In this document: positions 1-12,403 of the stretch, in pieces
Position numbering within the stretch: the first letter of the stretch is position 1
Layout of the letters: each line of letters begins with the position of its first letter
Assembly (NCBI RefSeq): GCF_958450345.1
Contig: NC_088781.1
Location: 50,488,815-50,552,814, forward strand
DNA: 64,000 nucleotides
Direction of reading: 5' to 3'
From: Calliphora vicina
Lineage: Eukaryota > Arthropoda > Insecta > Diptera > Calliphoridae
Notes under the pieces: model-generated
What the model was told of the DNA's origin: nothing
Databases searched by the model: none
What the model saw: only the letters and a program-made list of their open reading frames with translations
Translations under genes and position numbers: made by a program

Positions 1-710
1 AGTGCAATTATGGGTCGATTTTAATATTTCTACTGTTTTAGTAAATACTAGACTCTGAGTTATAAATTTGACATTTGAACTTCTCGATTTAAGGGTTGGC
101 GTTTTCCGATTTTAGTAAAACTTTCAAACTATATTTGGAATTACCTGGACTATAATATTCTGAATAGGCTTTACTTAAAGTTTATAACAGTAAGGAAATT
201 CGGCTCATTCGCCAAATTATGGCCAAAAAATTTGTTTTTCTCCAAAATCGCTAAATTTAAATCGCAGGTACGGAAAAACTATAGGAGGTATTGGCATAAT
301 TTTTCCATAGTTTTATTTTCTATTATGTTCTAAATAAATCCCAATGTGATGATTAAAAAATTCTGAAATTTGTAAAAAATTGAAAATGGGTTTTGAAACT
401 GCCGTTAAAAAATTATTTTTTTTGTTCATACCTGCGAATAGGTTAACGGTATCCTACGAAGACAAATCTCATATAAAAGTAAAAATTAGATTTTATTTTA
501 ATATTTCTCAAAATATGTTAATTTTGTTCCTACATGTCTTGTTCTAGTGGCCTGAGACACGTTAATGGCCTGGCGATTTTTTAATAACTTTAACATTTTG
601 TAACCAATTATTGTGTTTTATATCATATTAGAACGACAATTACGTACACATTTCGATTCTTTTAAATTAAATTGCAAAAGTAATTATGTGATGGCCAAAT
701 TTTTAAAAAA
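1..710 (+). repeat. Dispersed repeat R1, copy A (cut by window start)
   Basis: This AT-rich non-coding stretch recurs in reverse orientation at about 3120-4160 and in the same orientation at about 22410-23150. Shared landmarks are the block around 430-460 (tgcgaataggttaacggtat), the block at 545-575 (ggcctgagacacgttaatgg) and the aaattaaattgc region near 665. I found no convincing ORF. Copies A and B face each other across about 2.4 kb, so they could be the long terminal inverted repeats of one large element whose left end lies outside the window. The repeat relationship is seen directly; the element interpretation is inferred. Confidence 0.8.
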
Positions 711-740
711 ACTGAATCGCAAGTCTGCACGGGTTGCAAT

Positions 741-1533
741 TGTAACGAAGTAATTCGTTACATATATTTTTTTAATTAATGAATAATTATACATATATAT
801 TTTGTTTACATATTTAATTTTGGAGAATGATTGTTATATTTTCATTTTATTTTGTTTATATATTCATGTATATAATTACTTAATAATTTGTAATTCATTA
901 AAATATTTTAATATACATGAATACCATTGCTATTCATTATCATTGTAATAATTATTTACCGTTACTTAAGGAGAATTATTAGTATAAGAGAACTCAGCAA
1001 CTTACTACTCTCTTTAATTGTGCTCTATACATTGCAAATTGTGTCACTATTACAATTGTTCAATATCACTACTTCTTCAGTTGGGCTTGTGCTGTCGTAG
1101 TGGACGGACAGCTATCGCAAGTTTGGAACAGCTTCGATAGCAGCCATACACAGGCAAAAACAAGTTCAACTCGGTAGTAGTGATTGGGTGTCTACTGGTA
1201 TTTACAGCCATAGATTCCAAACAATGTAGTAGTGCACAGGGTATCTACTGGTGTTTACAGCCATAGAACCCAGGCAATGTAGTAGTGCATAGGGCATCTA
1301 CTGGTGTTGACAGCCATAGATCCCAGGCAATGTAGTAGTGCATAGGGCATCTACTGGTGTTTACAGCCATAGATCCCAGGCAATGTTATAGTGATAGTTT
1401 ACTTAGTATAGAAATTAAAACACTAACACAAATTAATTCATGCAGAATATTTAAGGTTCAGATTTTGATTTAATCGAGGAGTCTGGTCTGGTAACCGGTA
1501 GTTGCTGTGTTCTCGCATTATTTTTTTGTTACA
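741..1533 (+). mobile_element. Possible solo LTR (weak)
   Basis: The segment begins TGTAACG and ends GTTACA, matching the TG...CA ends of LTRs. It has a TATA-like box (tataagag, 983-990) followed by a CT-rich start-like region, and the 53-bp tandem repeat lies downstream of that. No target-site duplication is visible (flanks gcaat and caaaa), there is no AATAAA near the right end, and there is no second LTR. It could equally be unrelated AT-rich filler inside the R1 pair. Confidence 0.22.
1169..1391 (+). repeat. 53-bp tandem repeat, about 4 copies
   Basis: The phrase caatgtagtagtgca recurs at 1222, 1275 and 1328, and caatgt again at 1381, giving an exact 53-bp period. Each unit contains ctactggtgtttacagccat. 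The first unit is the most diverged and the last two are nearly identical, as expected for slippage or unequal exchange. No coding potential is seen. Confidence 0.9.
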
Positions 1534-3119
1534 CAAAAAAAGTTGTAAATAGCTTTAAGATCCTTTATATAAAAAAACTTAATTAAATAAAAAATATAAA
1601 ATCAGATAAAAATTATCCTGGTTATCCTGGCAAACACTATTATACAATCATGATAGAAAGACAAAATTTTACTATAGTTTTATATATATAAAATGGAGCG
1701 TATGCCTTCTAAAATTAAAAAAAAAATAATTTTAGGACACTCTTATATACATGTATACTTCAAAATTACATATAAGTTATTAAAAATAAAAACCGTGTTC
1801 AAAAGATTCGATATTTTTAAGACATATACCCAATATAAAGAGTACAACAACTAAGTGACCTTATCATTTTGATACTCACCTTACTTAGATTACGTTACTT
1901 CATTTGACAGACATATCCAAGTACTCTTGTAGAGTGTAGCTCATAGTCCATATGATCGATATAGTTTTTTCTTAATTATAGTATGATGACAAATTATACA
2001 AAATATTGCCAATTTAGTTGTTATTTGTTGTTGGTCTAAATATATAAACAAAAAAATATGTATTTTGCTGTGTATATTTTTGTGAAACATAATATTTACA
2101 AAACTACAAATTATTATTATTATACACAGCTGTATTTGTTGTTATTGTTGCTGTTATTATTAGATTTTATTGTTTTTTTTTATTTTTTTTTTGTTATTGT
2201 GGGTGATTTGTGTTAATTACATGCAATTTTATGTACACAAAATATTATATACTCGCAAACATTAACGACTTTTTGCTCTCTTTTACTTGCTCAGTGTGTG
2301 TGCGGATGTGTGCTGGTTTGCATGTGTGTGTAATAATTTTGATTACTTATTTTGTTATGTAGGGATTCGACCACATTTATACATATTAAAACAGTAGTTA
2401 GTTAGTTATTTAGTTTGTTAAGCCAACTTTTCAGCCAGTCAGACAAACAGTTGTTATATTTAGTTAGACACATATATAAATGCACACACAGTTTATTCGT
2501 TTATTTTCCACCAACAATTTGCAAAGTAAATAAAATTTTAGTATTGAATTTTTATTGTATTTCACTAACAAGTATTTTTATTAGTTTGGGTTTTTTTCGC
2601 AGTCTTTTCTAATGGTATTTTAGTTGGTTGTTAAACTTTAATGTTAATAGGAAATAGCAAAACATTTTTGTTCAATTACTGTAGTAAATTAAATCTTATA
2701 TATTTTGTTAGTTAACTTAAACAGTGAATTTTTGTTTAATAAGAAATTTCGTTAGAAATCATTTTTTTTATTTTTGTAACTTCTAGTCTCATATATATAA
2801 GCAAATTTACTAATGGGTCTTTATAGCCTTTAATGCCATAACAAATGATTTGAGCACATGTTACAATTCATATTTTTTGTAAAGCCATTATTGACACATT
2901 TATGTTCATAATATTAAATTACACCTTCCATAAAATATCAAGTAAGAGTGTTCTGCTAGGCTATGCTGAAACTTATATGGCCACCATCAATATAATACGG
3001 CTACCTATTGTTGTGCGTTTTGTATAAAAATATTTATCTGGTTACCAGTTTTGGTTAGTTTTATATCTTCTATGATTAGAAAATATCTGTGAAAATATGT
3101 ATTTTCAAGATAAGCATTA
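1534..3119. other. AT-rich stretch, no gene seen
   Basis: This contains homopolymer A and T runs, a GTT/ATT-rich microsatellite-like zone at about 2110-2210, and a GT-rich run near 2295-2335. The 65-codon reading frame at 2415-2612 has no recognisable domain and composition typical of random AT-rich DNA. Confidence 0.7.
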
Positions 3120-4160
3120 GGGTGGCCCTTAATAAACGAAAGTTGGATTTTGGCCATTCTCACCCCCAGTTTGGTGAACATTAGTAAAAAAATCATCCTG
3201 AAAAAAGTTTAGGTAAATCGGTTGGGGTTAAGATGTGCCGCAAGCCCTCTGAAGTTTTGAGATGCATTTACAAGGGAAAAAATGCATTTTTTTCAATTTT
3301 TGTAAAAATTTTGCCATTAAAGAATTACTTTTCTAATTTAATTTAAAAGAATCGAAATGCGTACGTAATTGTCGCTCTAATGAGACATAAAAAACAGAAA
3401 TCGGTCAAAAAATGTTAAATTTATTAAAAATTCGCCAGGCCATTAACGTGTCTCAGGCCACTAGAACAAGAAATGTAGGAACAAAATTAACATATTTTGA
3501 TCAATATTAAAATAAAAGCTCATTTTTACTTAAAATATCTCCATATATACTTGTATGTGAGTTTTTGTCTTCGTAGGATACCGCTAACCTATTCTTAGGT
3601 ATGAACAAAAAAATAAAATTTTTTTAACTGCAGTTTCAAAACTCCATTTTCAAATTTTTAAAAATCTTGTTAAACAAATTTCAGAATTTTTTGATCATCT
3701 CATTGGGATTTATTAAGAATATAATAGGGAATAAAAATGTGAAAAAATTATGAAAATATCTCTTATAGTTTTTCCGTACCTGTGATTTAAATTATGAAAT
3801 TTTCGAGAAAAACCAATTATTTGGCAATTTTTAGGCCATTGAGCTCCATTCCTTAGTCTTATGAATTTTAAGCCAAACTTATTCAGAATATTATAGTCCA
3901 GATAATTCTAAATATACTCTGAAACTCTTACTAAAATCGAAAAACGTTAACCCTTAAATCGTGAAGGTCAAAGGTAAAATTTTTCAATATTTGGAATTTC
4001 TCTTGGAAAGATTACGAAATATTGTATATTTTTGGGCCGATTTTGATGAAATTTAACAAAAATATAACACAAAGCCTAGTATTTACAAAAAACATCAGAA
4101 AAATTCAAATTAACCCTATATAGCACTTGGTGTTAAAATGACCCCAAACTTCTAAAACCA
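3120..4160 (-). repeat. Dispersed repeat R1, copy B (inverted relative to copy A)
   Basis: Read on the minus strand, this matches 1-710 across most of its length, including the reverse of the ggcctgagacacgttaatgg block (about 3440-3465) and of the gcggtatcctacgaag block (about 3572-3590). It extends further outward to a tagcacttgg motif (4120-4129) that is also present in copy C. The short minus-strand frame at 3005-3196 runs into the repeat and is not considered a gene. Confidence 0.8.
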
Positions 4161-4377
4161 TAAAAAAATTTAATTTTGTGATGCTTTTGAATGGATATAT
4201 TTTTGCTGAATTTGTTATAGATACGTGAATTCGAGAGGCATTTCTCTACCACAGAGCCACATTGTGAAAAAAATGTCTAGGTGAGTTGAGAGAAATCATG
4301 GACCTATACTTACCAATTCTTTTTATCAATATTGGGTGTCTGGCTTAAAAATTCTGGATTTTTTTAAATTTTTGGCT

Positions 4378-4830
4378 TTTATTTTGAAAAATTTGTACAA
4401 CATAAATTTATTCAAAGTATTGTCCATTGTTAGCTATGACCCTTTCCCATCTTTCTGGCAACATATGTATTCCGAGCCAATAGAAGTGCTAATCTTTTGA
4501 GACCAAGAACGAGCATTCTGCTTCGATCGAAGCAAATAGTAGTCGGACGGTGCACGGTTTGACTATAAAGCGGGTGAGGCAACATCCTAACCACTTCCTT
4601 CAAATTACTTTTTAACAGGTATTGCAACATGTGACCGAGCGTTGTCATGATGGAATATTACGGATTCATATCTGGCCACATACTCTGGGAGTTTTTCTGC
4701 CAATGCTCGCTTTAAACGAATCAGTTGCGTTCGTTACAGGTTCCCTCGGATGGTCTGGTAAGGTTTCAGCACCTGATAATATGTAAGACCCTTTTGCTCC
4801 CACCGCATACAGATAACTACCTTAACACTA
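4378..4830 (-). pseudogene. Mariner transposase fossil, C-terminal half
   Basis: Minus-strand translation in shifting frames gives the mariner C-terminal signature in order: a WEQKGLTYYQVLKP-like block (about 4760-4830), FHHDNARSHVA containing the second catalytic aspartate (about 4635-4670), PHPLYS (about 4555-4575), and a C-terminus resembling RWEK...GQYFE (near 4410-4450). Frameshifts and stops break the frame several times. The N-terminal DNA-binding part is absent here. A related but separately decayed copy lies at 15360-16170. Confidence 0.8.
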
Positions 4831-4859
4831 TCAATATATTTATATATGTTAAAAACAGA

Positions 4860-5240
4860 ATGACAAACTCAATATATTTACCGCCACAGCTTCACTGGAT
4901 GGCGCCCATCAGAAATGTGTAATTTTCCATGGCTCTGGCACATAAATCAGGCTAAATTTAACAGATAGCTTGTGGCTTATTCGCATAGACCTGCGACTTA
5001 AGAAGATCACACAAGCAAAAGTCTAACGGGGCCAAACCGCATGATTTGGGTAGCCAGTTCGCATCACCTCTACGTCGTATTTGACACTCTTTGATATCAT
5101 ATGGATTGCTATCGTCCCAAATTCGACTATTTTGTTTACTGATGTACCCTTGCAGCAGGAAATTCTTATCCCTGGAGATGATTTTTTGATGAAAATTAAG
5201 ATCAGATTTTCCTGCAACTTTCACGGACATCGGCGATGTG
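4860..5240 (-). pseudogene. Second mariner/Tc-type transposase fossil, internally deleted
   Basis: The minus-strand frame at 4958-5230 contains GYISKQNSRIW, typical of a mariner/Tc3-like core. It is fused directly to a block containing KSCGLAPLDFCLCD and KSQVYANKPQ, which normally lies much further along. A decayed C-terminus follows (an ENYTFLMGAIQ block, then SCGGKYIEFVI). This indicates an internal deletion of roughly the middle of the catalytic domain. It abuts the other mariner fossil in the same orientation but belongs to a different subfamily. Confidence 0.65.
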
Positions 5241-5981
5241 TTCGGCAGATCTTACGTTTTGTCATCTCACGTATGTTGGTTCATTGTTAAGTAAACCATT
5301 GGACTCAAGTTATCCAACACGCTGTGAATAGACCATTTGGTAGGACCATTATGTAGGCGACTGTAGAATGGAACAAAATGCTACAAAACAGTACATTTAA
5401 GGCAATCTTCAACATAATATCTGCAAAACCAGCATTTTGGAATGATCCTCCGTGAAAACTTTCAAAAGTTTCTGGTCTACGTCAATAAAATAGTCTATGG
5501 AAATTCAGTATTATGTTAAGTAAAATGCAGATATTTTTTTAAAAATATGGAGCGATAGCCATGAAAATATGTCACGTGATTTACTTTTGTTAAATTTTAT
5601 TAGCATACCAACATTTTTAAGAGATTTATATTCATTTAAGTGATTTTCGGAAGTGGGCCTTGTATAGGAGCTCCGACCAATTACGGAACGATCATCTTGA
5701 ACATAGGTTGAATGATTTGTTTCTTACACAGAGAAAACAGATTCGTACTCACAACCGAATTTGTCGCCAATCGAATTTTGCCGGTTGCATGTACTATCGT
5801 ATAATTCGGTTGAAATTACTGAATTTATATGGTACTCGTAACTGAATTCCAAAACAATTCGATAGCATTTAGTCAGTAACTATTGAGAATTCATACATTT
5901 AAAATTTGACATTTTTTGTTATTTCTACATACATATGTATGTAATTTATTTCAAAGGAAAGATAATTTAGTAAAAATACAA
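5241..5981. other. No gene recognised
   Basis: AT-rich sequence without recognisable domains. Short frames at 5660-5845 and 5899-6096 lack domain content; the second runs into the MITE that follows. Confidence 0.55.
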
Positions 5982-6133
5982 TTGCCCAATTCACAACTGG
6001 TGTTGTAGCGTTGTATCGTTGTATGTCGTAATTTTTTTTATTAATGTTTTGTTTTTGTTTCGAAAAATTTGTTTGAAAAATATTTACGACATACAACGAT
6101 ACAACGCTACAACACCAGTTGTGAATTGGGCAA
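5982..6133. mobile_element. 152-bp MITE, copy 1
   Basis: The terminal inverted repeats run from ttgcccaattcacaactgg inward for about 50 bp and end with the reverse complement ccagttgtgaattgggcaa. The ~50-bp AT-rich centre includes ttttgtttcgaaaaat. A second copy of the same length lies at 48814-48965. There is no ORF, so it depends on an unidentified transposase. The target duplication is unclear. Confidence 0.9.
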
Positions 6134-8338
6134 ATAAATAGTTTCGAAACATAATTAGTGTATTGTGGTATATGTACATATGTTAGTAACTGGATGTTAT
6201 CCTTCTTCTGGCGATTGTTGGAGGAACCATTTGCAGCAGTTTCAATACATATTATAGCCCAGAAGTCACGACAGAACTTTGCGAAAAATTTCTTTTGTTT
6301 TTTGAAAACAGACCACTTTCTTATATTCTTCTCAATTTCAATATATCATTGTATAATTTAACTCTGCTAGCGAAGTACCTCAGAGGTCCAGAATTGGAAA
6401 AGTTGACTGCAGTTCATCTGCACAGAATTTTTAACAGTAAAAAAAGTATTATTGCAAATATCTTTAAGTAACGATTTTCTTACCGTAGTGACGCTCGTCA
6501 ACAAGTTAGACAATTGCATTTCAGAACCTAGCATCTCCTTAATGGAAATATGTAGATTTGTACTTATTTTTATATAAAAAACGGCTTTGAAGGTCATTTC
6601 CATATACATATTTAATAACTATCAGCAACTGAACTTAATTTGGGAAATATAATTCAGCAAAAGACTCTATTTTCAGCGAACTTTTGGGACCCTCAGTTTC
6701 AATTATAGACTGATATAATATTTGTTTCTTTTTGTAGTAAATTTATTTAAAATTTTACGAATATTATATTTAATATTTTTTATTTATCTAGAAAATGTCA
6801 AACATTTCAATACCCAATTTTCGGTTGAGAACCCCGAATTAATAGAAAAACTATAATTATAAATGAATTGTTCAATTGTTCTACAAAATTAATTATTTCA
6901 ACAACCAATATTTAGTACTGAGTCTTTATATACAAAATTTAATTCGGTAGTCATTTTCAACATTTTCAAATAAATTTCAAAAATACATGAATTGGTTTAT
7001 GTAACTAAATTTTCTATTGTAGAATTTATTATTCCATTCCAATTATGTTTTATATATTAACAATACAGATTATTAGTTGCATTTCTAAATTGTTGATAAT
7101 TGAAATAAAATTTTAGTTATTATTATTAAATTTTAATAATTGTAACTGTTTTCCAACCAATCTGTTTTCTGTGTGTACGAAACTTATTTGTATTGAAAAC
7201 CAAAATTTGTAAGAGCTTTATGCCCGTTAAAATAATTACTGGAAGTGGGGTTATGACTTATTTGCATAACAAACTTATTTTTGTGGATATCTAAATAATT
7301 GAAGCATTTATGACCGATAAAGTCCTATTTCGGGAAAACGTATGTACGTGGGCTAGGTGAAATGACAGATTGATTGTTACTATTATCAAATTTCCGTGGA
7401 CAGACGGAACGACGGACGTAGTTAAAGGGACATCTAAAGCTATTCTGAGCCAACTGGTAAACCTCAAGGTGGGGATAAACTAATAGCTTTGGTCGTTATA
7501 AAGATCAGCACAGGTGATGTAATCTATAATTCAAGTAAAACGTCATATTTTTTATGTTCTTATGCGAATATTTTTATTATGAAAAGACATCAAGGTGCCA
7601 TTAAAATGGATTCTCAAATTGTTCACAACCCAAATATTAAAATTTTCTGGGGTTTTACCAAATATTGATTACAAAGATTTCTGTCGGAAATTTGGAGATT
7701 AAATCGAGAAGACGAATGTCGAAACATTGGCTAAGAATGGAATGAGATGCGGTTTTTAGATACAAGAAAGTTTTTACCAGCCATGACATTAATCTTCAAA
7801 CTAAATAACGTTTTATCAAGACGTATGTGTGGCAGTTCTACTATATGTAATGGAGGTATGGTCCATAAAAGCAATAGATATAAAGAGGTTAGATGCCTTT
7901 GAAATGCCTCATAAATATATATAAATCAAGCTTCCCAAAAATGTACATATCTTTGAAACTTAAACAAATTTCTTTAAGTACATCAGTTTAGTTTGGGCAC
8001 ATCAAACAATTTCAATTAGGTACATGCCATAACATTTAACATCAATTTTCATTAAAGACTTAAATTCCAATCTAGTAATTTTAGCCAAAGGAATGAAAAA
8101 ACTTGTAACAAATCCTTTCAAATCTGTGTGCCAACATTTCAGGGAATGGATTTTTAAAGTCATAAACTCCTACAATACTTGTGCAAAGTGTCTTCTTCCA
8201 AAAATGACAGTTACATTTACAGCACATTTGTCATAAGCTGTGCCTCCAACATCTTTAGGGTATATTGACAAAGGCCTGTAGATATGTTGTTAAATGTATT
8301 GCTGCAAAATAATGACTGGTATGTGGTAGTCAGAGTAA
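6134..8338. other. No gene recognised; short dispersed-repeat remnant
   Basis: Mostly AT-rich sequence without coding signal. Around 7390-7500 there is a remnant (ggacagacggaacgacgga and following) of the type found within the hairpin-ended dispersed repeats elsewhere in the window, read on the opposite strand. The ORF at 6367-6609 has no recognisable domain. Confidence 0.55.
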
Positions 8339-8358
8339 CTTATTGAAAATGCCAATCT

Positions 8359-8616
8359 CTAACCTTGCCAAAAAAACACCAAATGTACTTTTGATTCAGC
8401 AACCTCAACCTCACAATCAGCGTCGTTGCTACAGTCGTCATCATTATCGGGCTCATCATCGTCATTATTATCATCATTATACTTAAACGGATAACCACAG
8501 ACAACAACAAATTTCCTATTATGGCGTTTTTGCACAATCATGTCTTTAACATTTGAAATGCAGGCACTACGAGTACAAACTGAGATTAAGAAGGAAAAAA
8601 ACAAATTGAACGCCAT
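8359..8616 (-). CDS. Hypothetical small secreted acidic protein (85 aa) or first exon
   Basis: The frame starts with ATG in a reasonable context (acagcATGG). The first ~18 residues are a plausible signal peptide: a hydrophobic run NLFFSFLISV, then small residues. A short basic stretch (QKRHNRK) follows, then an acidic run rich in D and N (about residues 47-67), and five cysteines at roughly positions 14, 19, 40, 62 and 68. No family is recognised. Codon content over the acidic run (gat/gac/aat repeats) could also come from a trinucleotide-like slippage tract. A donor-like aaggttag lies at the end of the frame, so it might be the first exon of a spliced gene. It is the best non-transposon coding candidate in the window, but unproven. 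Confidence 0.35.
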   Translation of the reverse strand: MAFNLFFSFLISVCTRSACISNVKDMIVQKRHNRKFVVVCGYPFKYNDDNNDDDEPDNDDDCSNDADCEVEVAESKVHLVFFWQG

Positions 8617-9200
8617 GCTGTTGCTTTCACAGCCACCGTTGGTTGCCTACTGTATTTTGAGTTCAAGTTGATGATGTTTCCCCGTTTAATTTACACTCGA
8701 TTTCCGAATTGCTGTAGATTCTATTGCTTTTTTTTTCAGTTTGTTGATTCCGCTTGGGTGTCAACATGTTTATAGGACTAAGCCAAAAATAGTATTTTTT
8801 GCGCAATACTGTTTTTTCATACTTTTCGATTTTGTTCCTGTTTTGTGGTTTTACGGTTTTTCACAAAACTTGCTTCCAAACTGCTAATAACTTTAATGTC
8901 AAGTTTGTAATAGTGACGTCTTTTACCAATAGTGATTTCAGCTTGTTGTTTCTGTCTTAATAGATTTTATCTTGTGCCATTGTTTTGTATTTGTAATGGT
9001 ATGTCTTTAGGCGTTTAAAAGTTTCCTCATTCACTTTTGTGTTTTTCGTTTAATTTTGGGTTTATTGTTAAATTTGTGCTATCTAAAGTTTGGCTGCTTT
9101 AAAGCTGAAAAACTTGTTATTTACAAGATTTATTCAATTAGGTTATTTAGAACTTTCGTGATACTTTTATAAGTAAGAGCATACTGTTACAATATATTCA

Positions 9201-9919
9201 GTCACAGTAATAGTCTAGTCATAGTCTAGTCATAGTCTAGTCATAGTCTAGTCATAGTCTAGTCATAGTCTAGTCACAGTCTAGTCATAGTCTAATCATA
9301 GTCTAGTCATAGTCTAGTCATAGTCTAGTCATAGTCTAGTCATAGTCTAGTCATAGTCTAGTCATAGTCTAGTCATAGTCTAGTCATAGTCTAGTCATAG
9401 TCTAGTCATAGTCTAGTCATAGTCTAGTCATAGTCTAGTCATAGTCTAGTCATAGTCTAGTCATAGTCTAGTCATAGTCTAGTCATAGTCTAGTCATAGT
9501 CTAGTCATAGTCTAGTCATAGTCTAGTCATAGTCTAGTCATAGTCTAGTCATAGTCTAGTCATAGTCTAGTCATAGTCTAGTCATAGTCTAGTCATAGTC
9601 TAGTCATAGTCTAGTCATAGTCTAGTCATAGTCTAGTCATAGTCTAGTCATAGTCTAGGCATAGTCTAGTCATAGTCTAGTCATAGTCTAGTCATAGTCT
9701 AGTCATAGTCTAGTCATAGTCTAGTCATAGTCTACTCATAGTCTAGTCATAGTCTAGTCATAGTCTAGTCATAGTCTAGTCATAGTCTAGTCATAGTCTA
9801 GTCATAGTCTAGTCATAGTCTAGTCATAGTCTAGTCATAGTCTAGTCATAGTCTAGTCATAGTCTAGTCATAGTCTAGTCATAGTCTAGTCATAGTCTAG
9901 TCATAGTCTAAGTCATAGT
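9201..9919. repeat. 11-bp minisatellite, about 65 copies
   Basis: About 720 bp of head-to-tail catagtctagt units, very homogeneous. Only a handful of variants are visible, for example cacagtctagt near 9268, catagtctaat near 9290, catagtctaggc near 9655 and catagtctact near 9730. Each unit carries a CTAG core. The unit length is not a multiple of three and includes TAG, so the array is non-coding in all frames. Confidence 0.98.
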
Positions 9920-9925
9920 ACTATA

Positions 9926-12400
9926 TTTAAGGAGGCAATGTAAACACTAATTCTGCATCGTAATTGTAAGAGTTGTTGTCTGAAGGCAAAATAATTAAAA
10001 TTAATTCTTATGCAACTCATTATTTTTTGAAAATAACAAAATGTTTAAATGTTACAAATTTAAGTAGCTGTTGATGGTTTTTATCGTGAAACCTCTTATG
10101 CGCCTTGCTATTTCTTATCCACTCTGTATTTTTTTTTTTTTTTTGTAACTAAAAATTAGACTTTATTTTATTATGCCTCTATGTTTGTAGATCTGTCCAA
10201 TTCATTTCATTACAATAATCTCTTGTTTTTTTAGCTTGTAGTTTTTGTTTTTTTTTAAAAAAAAAAGATTGGTTCATTTAATTCGCATTCATTTGCCAAA
10301 AGCAAAAATGTCGCCATGACAAAATATTTGAAAATAAAACGTTTGTAATGTAGTGGAAGTAAAATGTGCACAAACACAGCTACCACTGCTTGCTCTTGTA
10401 TTCCTTCAAATGCACATACACCCCGAAAGAGGAATCATGAATATACGCTTCAACAGACTAAAAACACCACCACCACTGCTGCAAATTTCCTAAAAAAAGA
10501 AAATGGAAATAACGCTGAAATACATTCGTTGAACCAACCAACATAATCTCTATAATATAAACTATGACGATGACTATTAAAAACTGCAATGGAAGTATGT
10601 GAATGGTTTTGAAAAGTTGAGTTCCATAAATGCAAACGAAAACAAAATAAGGGCCAGTAGAAGTGAAAAAACACCAAAAAACTAAAGTTTAAAACACACA
10701 CTATCACACAGAATGATGCAGCATTGTGTTTGTAGTATTAAATGCAGCAAAAACATGATGGTAAATCATAACGTAAAATTTTGCTTAACAAATTTTGCGC
10801 TGTTACATCCTTCAATAGTTTTTTTTTGTTGCTAGTTTTACTAAATTCTCTTTGTAAACATTTTTATCCCCTCCTATTGTGCTTCTGCTAACCCACCTCC
10901 CTCATGTACTATGTCTAGTGACATAATTTTTTTTTATTTTTTGGAATTTTCGCGTTATGAATGAGTAATTTTATAATCATATTAACAGACGAAGTCACAT
11001 ACATTCATTCAATCGGAGTAAGATTAGACAGTTATTTTGATCCAAAACTATTTGAAGTTTTTAAATCAGAAACATTAAACAGAATATTTGGCTATACGAC
11101 CAATACCCCCTGTCTATGTTAACCATAGGTCCCATTTGGACTGATCCATGAATGCTATGGTGGTATATTCAATTCAGAAATTAAAAAGGACCTTTCAGTT
11201 CGAACTCGCAGCACATTCGCAGAAATACAGAAACACTCAAACTTAAACACAACTGGAATATACATCAACTCTAACTCATTTCTATTCGAAACTGTCATTG
11301 GTTATGACGATGATGATTATTTTGCTTGTGTATTAGTAATCATCATGCATCATGACTGTAGAAAGCTGATCTGGTTTAAAATATTATATGATTTGTTTGT
11401 TTTCTTTTTGTGTCATGCATTCAGTCAGCTCTTCCAAGAAAGAGTTGTGTGCATGGCAATGAATTGCTTGTTTGAGTTTTTGTTTTTTTGCGCTAGTTGT
11501 TTCAATTCAGCCGAAATGAAGAGAAAATTAGTTTTTATTGCTTTTAATTTGTCATGGTCCATAAAAAAAAAACTGGGAATCATTTTAAATGGTATTAAGG
11601 AAGTTAAATGAGTGCTATAAAAATATTAATGTTCTGCAATAAAATTTGGAAAATTGGAAAGTAGAGATAATTTAAATACGATTTGAAAAAAAAATACAAT
11701 AATAAAAATAATTTGGAAAATAAAACTGATTTACAAATTTAAATTTGTTGAAATATAGTGACTCTAATTTATGTTGGATTTAATATGTAAGTTAGAAATT
11801 ATCAACCTTGCAATGACCAACACTTCCAGAGGTGATTTTTTTCAAAAGAGTCATTCTAAATTCAGTTTTAACGATTTTCCAAAATGTTTGATTTCCATCA
11901 TATGGCAACAACTTGAATATTCGGGTTCCCGGACAGTTTTCTAGAGGATATAAAAAAGAGATAAGGTTATGTTGTCGAATGCAGCCTATGGAGGACAGGC
12001 TTTTAAATAAAGCCGAAATCCAGCGTAGACCATAGCTACGACGTTTGTAGAAGTTATGAGACTCCACACAGTGGTTTAGAAACCATTTATTTTGGAAACA
12101 ATTTGGTGGTTGGTAAACAATTCGAGATTACTTAAATTTCACATAGTCAGGGATGAAGTAGTTTTTGACTTGCCTTGTGTTTACATTGTTCACATCGGGA
12201 TTACAAAGTTTTAAAAAATTCATGTATTTTTGGAAATTGTTTTATTTCAAGAGATATTTGAAACGATCTTTTTTATTGGACTCTTGATCGGCCGAACTAT
12301 CTGGTATCGAATTTTTATACCCACCATAAAAAACTGATTTTGATTTTATCATTGCATCTGTAACACATCGAAGCATTCAATTTTCCCACAAAAGTATATA
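9926..12400. other. No gene recognised; short repeat remnants
   Basis: AT-rich sequence with long T runs near 10130-10145 and 10240-10265. Reading frames at 10364-10546, 11345-11611 and 11792-12067 have no domain signal; the last begins at GTG, not ATG. A 17-base terminus-like sequence (cacagtggtttagaaac, 12067-12083) recurs inverted at 23906-23922. Near 12317-12400 there is a remnant of a dispersed repeat (tttttatacccaccat...). Confidence 0.55.
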
Positions 12401-12403
12401 AAA

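Noticed and set aside
741..1533. Firm call of a solo LTR
   Set aside because: TG...CA ends and a TATA-like box, but no target duplication or second copy; kept only as a weak feature.
9201..9919. CRISPR-like array
   Set aside because: Units are contiguous 11-mers with no unique spacers; it is a minisatellite in a eukaryotic genome.
11345..12067. Reading frames at 11345-11611 (plus) and 11792-12067 (minus)
   Set aside because: No domains, AT-driven composition; the second begins at GTG and abuts a transposon-like terminus.
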